From Epichloe hybrida (lineage: Eukaryota > Ascomycota > Sordariomycetes > Hypocreales > Clavicipitaceae): 64,000 bases of DNA. The position numbers and the translations under genes were made by a program. The stretch covers positions 2,418,001 through 2,482,000 of the forward strand of contig JAFEKR010000004.1 of assembly GCA_019022495.1 (NCBI GenBank). Direction: 5' to 3'. Within the stretch, counting starts at the first letter, position 1. Each line of letters opens with the position of its first letter. The notes below the pieces were generated by a model. That model had not been told where the DNA came from. It searched no databases and saw nothing but the letters and a program-made list of their open reading frames with translations. Positions 20,385 through 30,520 of the stretch are shown here, piece after piece.

Positions 20385-22299
20385 CCATCCCGAGCCAATT
20401 CGCGAATTATTCACGACGAGACAAGAGAAAACATGTCAAACAGCCAACGAACTATTACCCTCAGTGCCCAGCATCCATCCCACCCCCCCCTCCTTTCTTC
20501 TCGAGGGTTTCGATTTCGATTGGCTACATTTCCGTCATGCACGATGGGTAGTAGTCGCCATTTCCACCTCCACGGCCGCAGTCAGGGCCGCGGGCTGGCT
20601 GGCTGGCTGGTTGGTTGGCTGACTGACGAGAAGGCGTCGTCCAAGGTCGGGTTTTTGAGCTGGTTCGTGAGGCTCCTCCCCTCCCCCCCCCGGAGTGGCC
20701 CCCCTTCGCCCATTCCTCAATTACGGAGTACCGCGGAGTACCGCGGAGTACCGCGGAGTTTTATATGGCCCATTACTCCGTAAGGATGGACGACTTGGTC
20801 CCGTTACCGGCGGAGTGCTGAGCATGGCCCAGGACTTTGCCCAATGGCAACTCTTACCAACCCGTGGTCCTTGTGGTAATATCGTTTGTGCTTTGTTTGT
20901 GAATAGGAGCTCTCCGCTATTCACCTGCTTCCCGCGCACGTCGCTGAGCTCGTCTTTGAAAATGCCATCTTCGACTGCAAGGGCAAACAAGTTTCGTTTT
21001 GTTCCGAGAAGGGGGGGGCGCGGGGGTCGTTTGAAAACTTGCCCCCTTTTCTTTCCTTCAGTTTAGCGCACCTTGAAGATGGGCCGCCCGGGTGACGGAA
21101 TCGCAACCGAAGAGGTCTTGGGAGGGACGGCTGCATATCAGAAAGCTAAGTGTTGATTGGCCTTGTGCCTCACTCGTCCATTCCCGGCCTGCATTCGCAC
21201 GCTGGCCATGAGCAGCGTGTTTGTGGCCTTTTTTTTTTTGCTCGTCTATGTATATTGCTCCCTGGGCCTCCTCCAATACTTTTTTTCATCATCACCTTTT
21301 TGATTTTTGTTGCTTGTTTGCTTGCTTGCATGCTTGCGTGCTTGCATGCTCGCCTAAAACCCACGTGGCCCCGATTTGCGATATATTATTGCCTTGGCCT
21401 TCTGCCAGACTGGAGTCCTCGCCGCGCTGCCTCCTCACTTACTGCCATGCCAGCCCCAAGTTGAGCTTGAGAGGACAGCCTACTTAGTAACTTGAAGGTA
21501 TCAACGTCTCGCTCGGTGCCTCGCTCCTTGTCAGGATCTTTCGCGTCTGTCTTTGTCTTTCGTTGTCTTCGGCGACGCCTCCACAGCCTCCACAGCCTCC
21601 ACAGCCTCGTCGCATTTCAGCCACTTTTCCGTCCAACCAACAAGTCTCGATTGTGGATTGTGCGGGGTTCAGGCCAGGATTCCGAATTCCGACGTAAGCG
21701 ACTTCTTCCTTTTTTCTTTTTTTCTTTTTTTTTTCCCCTTTCCTCAACGACAGCCACAAAGCGCCAACAGCCGAGGGCTCGCTAATCTGCCGGCTATGAC
21801 GTCTTTCCGTTGTGGTCGTTGTGGTTGTGGTTGTGCCCGTGCCCGCGCGCTATATAGCTTCCTGGGCCATATAGACGTAGCAGAACTGCTGATACTCGGT
21901 ATTACGCCATCACCATCACCGTCACCGTCACGACCTTGAGGCCCGGCTCTTGCTGGCCTGCGGCTGCTACCGCCCGCACCCCTATTATTAAACATCGGTT
22001 GTGATAGAGTGTCGGGCTCCACCCACACACAGACTGTCAAAGTTCCCCGCGAGAGTCGGTTTGTCGGGTCGTCATTAATAATACGGAGTGTATGTACATT
22101 AATGTAGACGGAACGGACGGGCCCTTCCCTCACACCTCGCACAGCTCAAGCGACGTCGAGTCAACGTCCGACGTCCAACCCGTTTGTTCGATACTCGGCT
22201 CCTCTCTCTTCTCTTCTCCCGCTGCCATTATTCTCGCTCACAAAGGCTCACAAAGGCTTTTAAGGCTTATAAAGGCTTATAAAGGCTCATACGGGCGGC
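20385..22299. other. Gene-free stretch upstream of the otubain gene
   Basis: Low-complexity and short tandem repeats dominate: GGCTGGCTGGCT near 20590, three CGGAGTACCG units at 20724-20757, CTTGCTTGCATG near 21315-21345, CCACAGCCT near 21580-21605 and AAAGGCTTAT near 22240-22285. Copies of TACGGAGTA or its complement are at 20722 and 20774. No gene was recognised; the last few hundred bases are likely promoter and leader for the gene at 22300. Confidence 0.5.
20722..20782. repeat. Tandem CGGAGTACCG array with TACGGAGTA at both ends
   Basis: TACGGAGTA (20722-20730) leads into three tandem units of about 10 bp, CGGAGTACCG. A reverse copy, TACTCCGTA, follows at 20774-20782. The unit is nearly self-complementary, so the block can fold. 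Confidence 0.7.
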
Positions 22300-24586
22300 A
22301 TGTTCCAGCCGCAACCAAGCCCGTTTCCCTCGTCCTCGTCCTCGTCCTCGTCCTTCTCTTCTTCATCACTGCCCTCGTCCCATGGCCCAGACTTGGCGCC
22401 AGTCTTCGACCACCTGTACCCAGCTGCACATGCAGGAGGCGGGGAGCAGCAGCCCAGCCCCACTCAACGAGCATTGTCACCACAGTTCCTGGCCCAGGCC
22501 CAGGCCCAGGCCCATAATAGCTACAATAGCTCCAGCTACAGCTACAGCTACAGCCACAGCCACCGCAGTGCTTCATCTCCCAGCTCGCCGCCATCGTCGT
22601 GCGCCGCGGCTGCGCTCAACCCACAACCGCATCTCCGTTCGAATCAACGACTCACACAACATCCTTCACCATCAGAAGACCCATCTGTTGGTCATAGTCT
22701 GCATCCGCATCCGCATCCGCATCCGCATCCGCATCCGCATAATCCGCCTCCGCCCAGGCCACACGGGAGCATGGAGGACCAGACCACCCATGACATGGTG
22801 GCCCAGCAGGAAGCTGCCAAAGATTATCACCCGGAAATACAGGTAAAGTAAAGCTCGCACCCTGTCTGTTCCTCGTCATCCTCAGCTGCCTCGAGAGTCG
22901 TTTGTGAGCAAAGAATGAGCACCTCACCTGTCCAGACGGCTAACCAGCAAGACACAAACAGGGCCCTCTGGTCGGAGACAAAACACCCAGCCACGCCATT
23001 GCTCAGGAATACGCCAAGGCTGATCCAGTATATATCGAGAAGACCACTGTGAGTAGCATCTTGTCCCCTCTCCGTAATCCAGTGTACGTTCGTTACTAAT
23101 CGCGGCCCTCCGGCTCCAGACCTTGCCCGAGGCGTATTCACATTATCGCCCCATACAGGGCGATGGCAACTGCGGTTGGCGAGGTATGTCATGGACGAGG
23201 ATCGATCCAGCAGCCCCAATCATGGCGGCAACGAGAGACAAAGTAACCATCGTCTTGTGCCGTGATACTGCCCATGCCTGGGTATACTAATTTTGTTCTC
23301 GTCAACTAGCCATTGGATTCTCCTACTTTGAAAAACTGATCGAGGGCGGTGATCAAGCTCAAGTCGAAGGAGAGGTCGCCCGCTTAAAAAGCTTGAATCA
23401 TCTTCTCGCAACGGTCGGTGGCTACAGCTATTTCGAGGACTTTGCGGAAGAGGCCTTTGATCTTCTACGCCAAGTGGCAACAATAATTGATAACCCCGAA
23501 TCGGCACATGAGGTCGTTCGTCAGAGATGGAACGACGCCGGAGTAGAGGGCAGCCTGATATTCTATTTCCGATTCCTGGCTGCAACCTTCCTCAAGGCAA
23601 ATGCTGCGACCTATGAGCCATTCATTCCCGGCGGGCAGACCATTGCCACCTATTGCAGCCAAAACATTGAAATGGTCAATCGAGAGATTGAGCAGCTTGG
23701 CATCATTGCATTGGTCAACATACTTCTCAAACCGCTCAACTTCGTCCTCGAGATCGCCTACCTGGATCGCAGTCCTGGCAGCCAAGTCAACCGGTATCGC
23801 TTTCCGGATGAGGCCAATGAGAAGGATGTGACGGATCTGGGTCCCATCATCCATCTCCTGTACAGGCCAGATCATTACGACATCCTATACCGATCATTCC
23901 CCGTCCACCTACCAGCCACGACGTCGTCGTCGCCGCCGCCGCTGCCGCCGCCACAGCTGACGGTGCACGTCAATCGTGTTGCAGGCTTTACACACAATAC
24001 AGCGTTTACAAACACGGCCGCCGCTCTGGGTGCTTTTTCGACACTCGACTTTGGGGCGCTGAGCATGATTCCGGGAATCAGCAACGGCGGAGGCGATGCA
24101 TTGGCCAGCATCATGTCCATGTCGGCGGCGCCTGCGACGGCCACTTCAGTGGTTGGGAATGGCTTCTCGCCGAGTCAGCAGGATGCGTGGATAAATCCTT
24201 ACGCGTCAGAAGTGCAGTCTGCCGAGGGCGAATCTCGCGCATCCCAGCCACCGCCTGTCATCGCGGCCGTCCATCAAGCATCGCAGTCTGCTCCACTGAC
24301 ACCAGTGACGAACCTAGTCTCCCATCAACAGCTAGCCCCCCATGCAACGACGACAGCAGCCGGAGGAGCTGGCTATCCGATTCGCTTCAGCCCCCATCAG
24401 TTGGAGTATGAGAACAAGAGCTTCCCCGAGCCTACGTTCCAGGTGACGACCAACACTTTCAAGAACAGCGTCTGGAACCGAGCGCACTACGGCAACCCAG
24501 ACTTCCAGCCTGAAGAATGGAACCCCGAGGAAGATGGCGTTGATACCCGACTGGTGGGAAAGAGAAGAGCCAGGAAAGATTATTGA
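22300..24586 (+). CDS. Otubain-type deubiquitinase (peptidase C65)
   Basis: Four exons (22300-22842, 22962-23048, 23120-23183, 23310-24586) encode 656 residues. The OTU catalytic site is complete: GDGNCGWRA spans an exon junction with Asp225 and the nucleophile Cys228, and the His is at about residue 420 in YRPDHYDILY. Between them is the all-helical otubain insertion. OTUB1-type enzymes trim ubiquitin chains in the cytosol and nucleus. The N-terminal 155 residues are low complexity (Ser runs, SYSYSYSHS, and a His-Pro run encoded by CATCCG repeats). A second in-frame ATG at 22771 (MEDQTTHDM) would give a conventional protein and may be the true start. The C-terminal 200 residues are a disordered, Pro-rich tail ending in a conserved FQPEEWNPEEDG segment. 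Confidence 0.9.
22699..22740 (+). repeat. (CATCCG)n microsatellite inside the otubain N-terminus
   Basis: About seven copies of the hexamer CATCCG encode alternating His-Pro if translation starts at 22300. Length polymorphism is expected here. Confidence 0.85.
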
Positions 24587-26450
24587 CCGCCAAAGCTCAT
24601 AATCATGGGGGGTTGGTTTTTTAGGGTAGGGTTTTTTTTTTTTTTTTTTTTTTTTTCCTTGGTGTATTAATGGCGCACGCGACTTATCAGACATGCCGAA
24701 TGTGCTGAATCAGCAGCACAAGCAAGGGTGAACAGCGTTCAATACTCGGTACACTACACAAAAAATTAGAGGACGGTGGGGGCATTTGTTCATGCAATTT
24801 GCAATGATATTCCTACCTGTACGTCCGTAATGCGCGTGTAATGACAAGGGTGATGGCGTCTGAAACGTAGGCCGTCGACGTGCCAGCAGTAATAAAGCAA
24901 GCAGGCAAGCAAGCAAACATGATCGATGGGTCGGTCGGTCACCCCCAGCTGCAAAGCAAATGGTAGGCCACGTGTGGGGGGGGGGTCCGGGTCGGTCCGG
25001 GTCGGGCACCACGGCTAGTTTATCGAAACAGAATAATATCCCATCAACTTGATCAATTCGTCGTCACAGTAATAGCAGAATGGTCTTCTCGTTCGGGACA
25101 GGGAAGGGGGGTACAGCACACTTGTTACCCTCCGTTTCCTCATTCCACGCCATCCGCGACGACCGTGTCTTTGCGGGCAAAAAAAAAAAAAAAAAAAAAC
25201 CCCTTGAGGAGCCATGGAAGAAGAACTAGAACTTCAGCTGGGGCGATCGCGCTTCGTGGAAACGAAGCCGTTCATCGAGATGCAGGGATAGTCTACATAG
25301 TCTATGTAATCCCTGTCTTTCCTTACAGGTCAGTGTGCATAGGGGGCAGCGGCGGGCTAATGAGATCTTTGTGGCACAAAAGGTACCTCTATCTCCTTGA
25401 GCGTGCTAAAGCTTGTGGAGTCATGTTAACCAGGGGTCTGTATGTTATCTCTAGTTTACTTTTATCTAATTGGATACATACAGACCCTAGTTAGCGAGAC
25501 TCCACAAGCTTTAGCACGCTCAAGGAGATTCTAAGCCCTTGTCCTCACATCCATGACCGGGGCCAGCAGAACAGATCTTTATGTATAGCACCAAGTGAGG
25601 TAAGCGGTACTTTCAACCACATGTTTACCGTAGTACGACTACTTTAGTACCTTTGGCCCCCATCTTGCCTGATAGCTTTACTAATTACTTACGAAGTACC
25701 AAGTACCTACTAGCAGAGCGAAGCCGCCCCACGCGGGACTTGTAGTCATTGTAAAAGGTACCAAGGGGGGGGTGTTGAACTACTCCGCTCCGTATGTAGA
25801 ATATGTACAACGGTTCACGACTACTCCATTCCGTACCGCCAAGGAGTCTACGACAAACCTCTCGTGACGTGATGTCACCATATGCATAAGATGTCATCGA
25901 TTATGAAGGGTAAAAAAAAAAGACACGTACTCCGTCCATACACGTAGGCGTCCAGTGGCGTGCTTTCGGCAAACTCCGCTCTGGATACGTCTGCGCCTCG
26001 GATCTTTCCGTTCATCTTGCGGCATGTTTTGAACGCCGTCAATTCGTTCAATCCCGCTTCAATCCCCCCCTCCCCCGCCCTTCTCTCTCTCCCCTTTTTG
26101 CGCTGGTACTTCAATTCCCAGATTTAGTCAATTACACCTCATTTCCTACTGACACTGACACGAGTTCTATCTTGGTCTTCACATAGGCTTATCCCTCTTG
26201 CCTTTTTTTTTTTTTTCTTAAAACGATTTGATCCTCTGTTTCTTTCAACGAGGAAGAGCGTCGCACATCATTCGTCTTGGACACGGGCGGCAACGAAGAA
26301 AAGTGGCAAGTCCCCTGCCGCTCCGTGAGGGAAACAACACGTCTGAGCCTACGGACTACAGCGCCACCTTTTGATGCTCTGTCTTGACGGTAATCTCACA
26401 GAGTCAAAAGTCTTCGAGAAAATTAAAGACGTTGGCTCGTTTGACAAATC
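24587..26450. other. Intergenic, with homopolymers and a MITE
   Basis: No recognisable gene. It contains a T-run at about 24630-24656, an A-run at 25180-25199, the second foldback MITE copy at 25392-25528, and a pyrimidine-rich tract at 26060-26100 followed by a T-run near 26202-26216. That last combination is typical of a fungal promoter upstream of the helicase gene. Confidence 0.5.
25392..25528 (-). mobile_element. Foldback MITE, copy 2 (137 bp)
   Basis: This copy has the same inverted arms (TCTCCTTGAGCGTGCTAAAG) as the element at 19770-19905. The spacer is in the opposite orientation (AGTTTACTTTTATCTAATTG), so the two copies are inverted relative to each other. TA precedes it at 25390-25391 and TT follows, so one side of the TA duplication has mutated. 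Confidence 0.85.
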
Positions 26451-29400
26451 ATGAGGCAACAGGGCGAGCTTGTGGAGAAGATTCTCAGACTAGAGACACC
26501 AAGAAGCAGCAAATTCACGTCCCAATTCCGACTGATAGAAAGGTATAATATGATATACAGTTACATGTTAGAAATTACTCGTTGGTTCCTGCTAGTAAAG
26601 ATTAGATACAATGTAGTCCGTAGATTCACAAGGAACCGAAGCCGGTCCAATGCAGCCAACATACAAATTCGTCTCTGTGCTCGCTTGCGCATGCAATCAT
26701 CAGCTTCTATATGCATCATGTCATCTTTTGTAGACTTCTTTGGCAGCTGCAATCAGTTCTCTCTTTGTAACTGGCTTGAACAGAGCGAGATACCTCTCGC
26801 GGATGAGTTGACAGCCCAAGAACCACCTAAGCTGCCGCTCAACGATTTTGAAAACAGACACCAGCTTAAGGACCAGTATCTCGAGACTCAGTATCGTCTC
26901 CATCGATTTGAAGCGACAGAACCTTTGCGTCGTGCTATCCAAACCTATCGCAGGTCATCCTCGCCAGGTGACACAAGCATCAAATTTGACTCCGTCAATC
27001 TTTACACAAAGGTAGCTTGCCTAGACTGGTCACATTGCATTGCCGTTATTAACCTCATGATTAGGTTCACGCGACTGGCTACGCCCTCGGCAGCCACGGA
27101 GCCACCCAACGTCTTTGCATCGGGCAATTCCCTCACCACTTCCCGCCGAGCGATGAAGAAGACGACAAGGCTGATGAAGTCGACGAAGTCGAGCATTTGA
27201 CGCCCGGCACTCTGCTAGCACTTTCAGCAGACCACTTCAGACGTACTTGCCATGTGGCAATCGTGGCTGAGAATGACGGCTTACTCGTGGAACCCCCTTA
27301 CATCGATGTCTTCTAGGCGAAGCAAGATGATATGGTTACCGATCCAACCGTTGAATTGGTTATGCTAGAGCCAACAGCCGGTTATTTTGAGTCTTTGAGG
27401 CATACAATGGTTGGACTACAGATCAAGTCCTCTTATCGGTAGGTTGTTTCTTAGCTACTTGTTCTCACATGATCGACTTTCACACTGTTAAAACCTCAAG
27501 ATGTCTGTTGAGTACATATTTATTCGAACCCAAGCCTGGCTCAGTATCCGCCCCTAAATATCTTCGAGAGGCCCAAAACGGACAGCCTTCGATCCCCAGC
27601 ATAGTCAAAAGCCTTGATCCGTCCCAGTATAATGCATTCAACAGAGCAACAACCGAAGAACTCGCGCTAATCCAAGGACCCCCTGGCACGGGAAAAACGT
27701 TCACATCCAACATTATTCTTCAGAGTCTTGTTGATACTCAGTGTCTCCCACGCTCTCCAATCATCGTTGTTGCACAAACAAATCATGCAGTAGATCAGCT
27801 CATGAAGAAATTTATCAACGATAGGGGGTCTGAATCCGTGGTCCGACTTGGTGGACGGGGCAGCGACGAGATGAAGGACTTCTCCTTAGGTCAACGCATG
27901 CAGACTACACGAAACTTTCGAGGGCAGTCAATCGGGCACTACAAAGCAAAACTCAAGAAGATCATTTCATGTCTTGAAGAGGCTAGCAGTCAAGCTATCA
28001 GAGAGATCAGTGCTATCACTCTCAGAGGTCATGGTCTTCTTAGCGCTGCGCAATACGATTCACTTGTGGATGACGATGACTGGGAGTCTTCTGAGACCCA
28101 AAAGCTGGCACAAGCCAATCCAATTTTGACCTGGCTTGGAAATGCTTCCTTTTGCTCTGCATCTAGCCGAGAGCAGAAGGAAGACCAAGGCTTAAAGCCG
28201 AGGCAGAGCGACACGAAAAAAATCTGCTTTGTGCCATTATCGCTTCCTCCATCGAGATTGCCCAGTGAGGACTACGCCAAGTATTTGCTCGATAAAGTTA
28301 CGAACTTGTACGACATTGCGCCAGAGCAAAGGCCACATGTCTATCAGTACTTGCTCACCAGGCTCCATGGCATCGTAAACCCGCAATCGGGCGTTGCCGA
28401 GCTTCTAGCATCATACACTGCGACCTGCAAATCCATGGACGGGGCCAGGGAATTGAATCGGGTTCAGTTTCTGCAGACACGGGGATTCGAGGTCATCGCG
28501 TGTACAGCAACGGGGCTACTTAAATATCGAAACATAATCTCCGGACTTCGGCCGCAGGTCCTGCTGATGGAGGAGGCTGCCGAGATTCGCGAAGCCGACA
28601 CGATTGCCGCATGCCTACGCTTTCCGACTTTGGAGCACATCATTCTTCTTGGCGATCATCAGCAGTTACAGCCGCACGCCAACTTACATGAGCTATCCAA
28701 GGATCCATATCGTATCAACATCTCCATGTTCGAACGCTTGATCAAGATTGGCATTTCACATCAGACGTTACTGGAACAACGACGCATGATTCCCCGCTTA
28801 CGGCGTATCGTGCAGTTATTCTACCCCAATGTGGTTGACTCGCCAAGCATCACGAAGCTTTGTAAAGTCGTGCCAGGCGTCCTCGAGCCGCTGTGGTGGT
28901 TCCAGCATGACTGGGAGGAGACACGATCGCAATCAGGCTCTGACAGCACATCGATCGAGAACCTCATGGAGGCCAGAATGATAGTGTTCTTCGTCCAATA
29001 TCTTGTGGCTGTTCAAAAAATCCACCCCGCGCGAATTACAGTGCTGACATTCTACAACGGCCAGGTGAAACTCATCAAGGGTGAACTTGCGAGGAACGAG
29101 TGTCTCGCAAGTCATGCCACTACCATGGAATGGTCCGTCAGAACAGTAGACGGCTTTCAGGGAGAGGAGAACGATATCATATTGCTATCCTTGGTGCGAG
29201 GTCCAAATGGGGTACCAGGTTTTCTATCCTCAGACAATCGCGCAATCGTTGCATTGAGCCGCGCAAGACTCGGATTGTACATCTTTGGACACCAAGACGT
29301 TTTGCTCAAGTATCCAAAAAGTCGGCAGACCTGGGAGAAGGTGATTCATGATTTGGGGGGGCACAGCGGACGGGCTATGCCTTTGCGTATGAATGGCGAA

Positions 29401-29868
29401 GATGTTCGTGTCCGCAACCTTGATTATTGGAAACAGGTTTGGCGGAAAAACAGATCGACGAGACCAGGTGCAGTGGGCGGCCAAGACTCTTCCAGTCGAA
29501 GCTCTTCTAGTGCTCTTCCTTCCGAGAATGAAGCCAAAGAAGATACAGTAAGCGCAAGGAAAAGAAGAAGCACAAGAGAAGGGAAAGAAAAGCCATTGTG
29601 TCCAGACAGTCCTCCCTCGGCGATTGCAGCAGCGGCAAAGATCGCTACAGTGGAACCTGACCCCGACCTCATCAGTCTGACTGATTCGGTAACAATTTCG
29701 CTATCACAACAACCATTGGATTTGGGCAGTATGTCATTCAATACGCCTGTTATGGCCTTGGAAGATGAAGACGACGACCTGTTGATACAGTTCTCGGGTG
29801 GCGAGGATATATTTGACGCTGTTGATACGACCATATCCAGCAAGCCACTGATCGATTTGCTCGATTGA
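26451..29868 (+). CDS. NF-X1/SAD-3/Hrr1-like SF1 RNA helicase, with in-frame TAG
   Basis: Coding segments are about 26451-27011 (5' end uncertain), 27065-27438 and 27501-29868, with introns of 53 and 62 bp. It is an Upf1-like superfamily 1 helicase. Walker A is IQGPPGTGKT, Walker B is LLMEEAAEI (DEAA-type), and other motifs are LLGDHQQLQPH, LLEQRRM, TVDGFQGEEND and VALSRAR. Upstream, the NDFENRHQLKDQYL...YRLHRFEATEPLRRA block and the HLTPGTLLALS block are characteristic of ZNFX1/SAD-3/Hrr1 proteins, which act in RNA silencing, including meiotic silencing in Neurospora. TAG at 27314-27316 interrupts YIDVF-stop-AKQDDMV, where relatives have Trp. The frame is otherwise intact on both sides. N-terminal to about residue 115 nothing conserved is seen, so the 5' end may be truncated or contain unrecognised exons. 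The C-terminal 150 residues are low complexity. Confidence 0.8.
27310..27322 (+). promoter_or_regulatory. Hairpin with the TAG stop of the helicase in its loop
   Basis: CTTC (27310-27313) and GAAG (27319-27322) are complementary and enclose the five-base loop TAGGC. The A of the in-frame TAG is the second loop base. This matches the known hairpin-loop and UAG context of fungal A-to-I mRNA editing. It is short and could be a coincidence. Confidence 0.35.
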
Positions 29869-30520
29869 AAGGTGTTGTCATCGATCGATGAAGACAAGTT
29901 CCCTGGGGTCGAATAGACATCATGAGACCATGAATTTTTTTTTTTGGGGGGGGGGGGGGACATGAGATCTAGCGTTAGGGACTCCCACTCGCGTATTAGA
30001 TTAAATCTACCATTGGCGTTGAATATGTGCAACCCGAGGAGGGGAGGGTCCAGCTTGCACTTTGAAATTCGTGGAGAAGCGAAGTGGAGTCCGGAAGCTC
30101 TTATTACGAGACTACAAAGTACATACGGAGCAGAGCTCCCGCGATGTCCCACCCAGGCGCTGCGGTTTATGTCAGCCAAATCGACATCATCTCTTCCAAC
30201 TCGAACCATCTACTAACGCTTGAAAAATTAGTTGCTGCGCAAATCCCAGCGTATACCCCTCCACCTCACCGCAATTCATTAGGTCTCCTGCGCTCTATTG
30301 GGTTCCGTGCGCGAAACGCGCAGGTGGCGCCGCGGGCTAGCAGCTGCATCCTCTCGCGAGGCCGACGCGACTGCGATTGCGATTGCGAATGATGGAAGAT
30401 TGGCCCTAGCGCCATCTCGCTTCTCGCCATTAATAGCTGGGCACACTCATTTCGGCTTGCTCAAAAGCTTTGCTATTTGTTCATTACTTGCCTAGATCGC
30501 CATCGACCAAAGCCACAACC
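29869..30520. other. Intergenic between the helicase and spt8
   Basis: A T-run followed by a G-run lies at about 29936-29959. No gene was recognised. The final 200 bases precede the Spt8 start codon and would hold its promoter and leader. Confidence 0.5.

Noticed and set aside
26721..26942. Minus-strand peptide ending RERYLALFKPVTKRELIAAAKEVYKR-like text
   Set aside because: It looks protein-like but lies opposite the conserved NDFENRHQL block of the helicase, and I could not extend it or assign a family.
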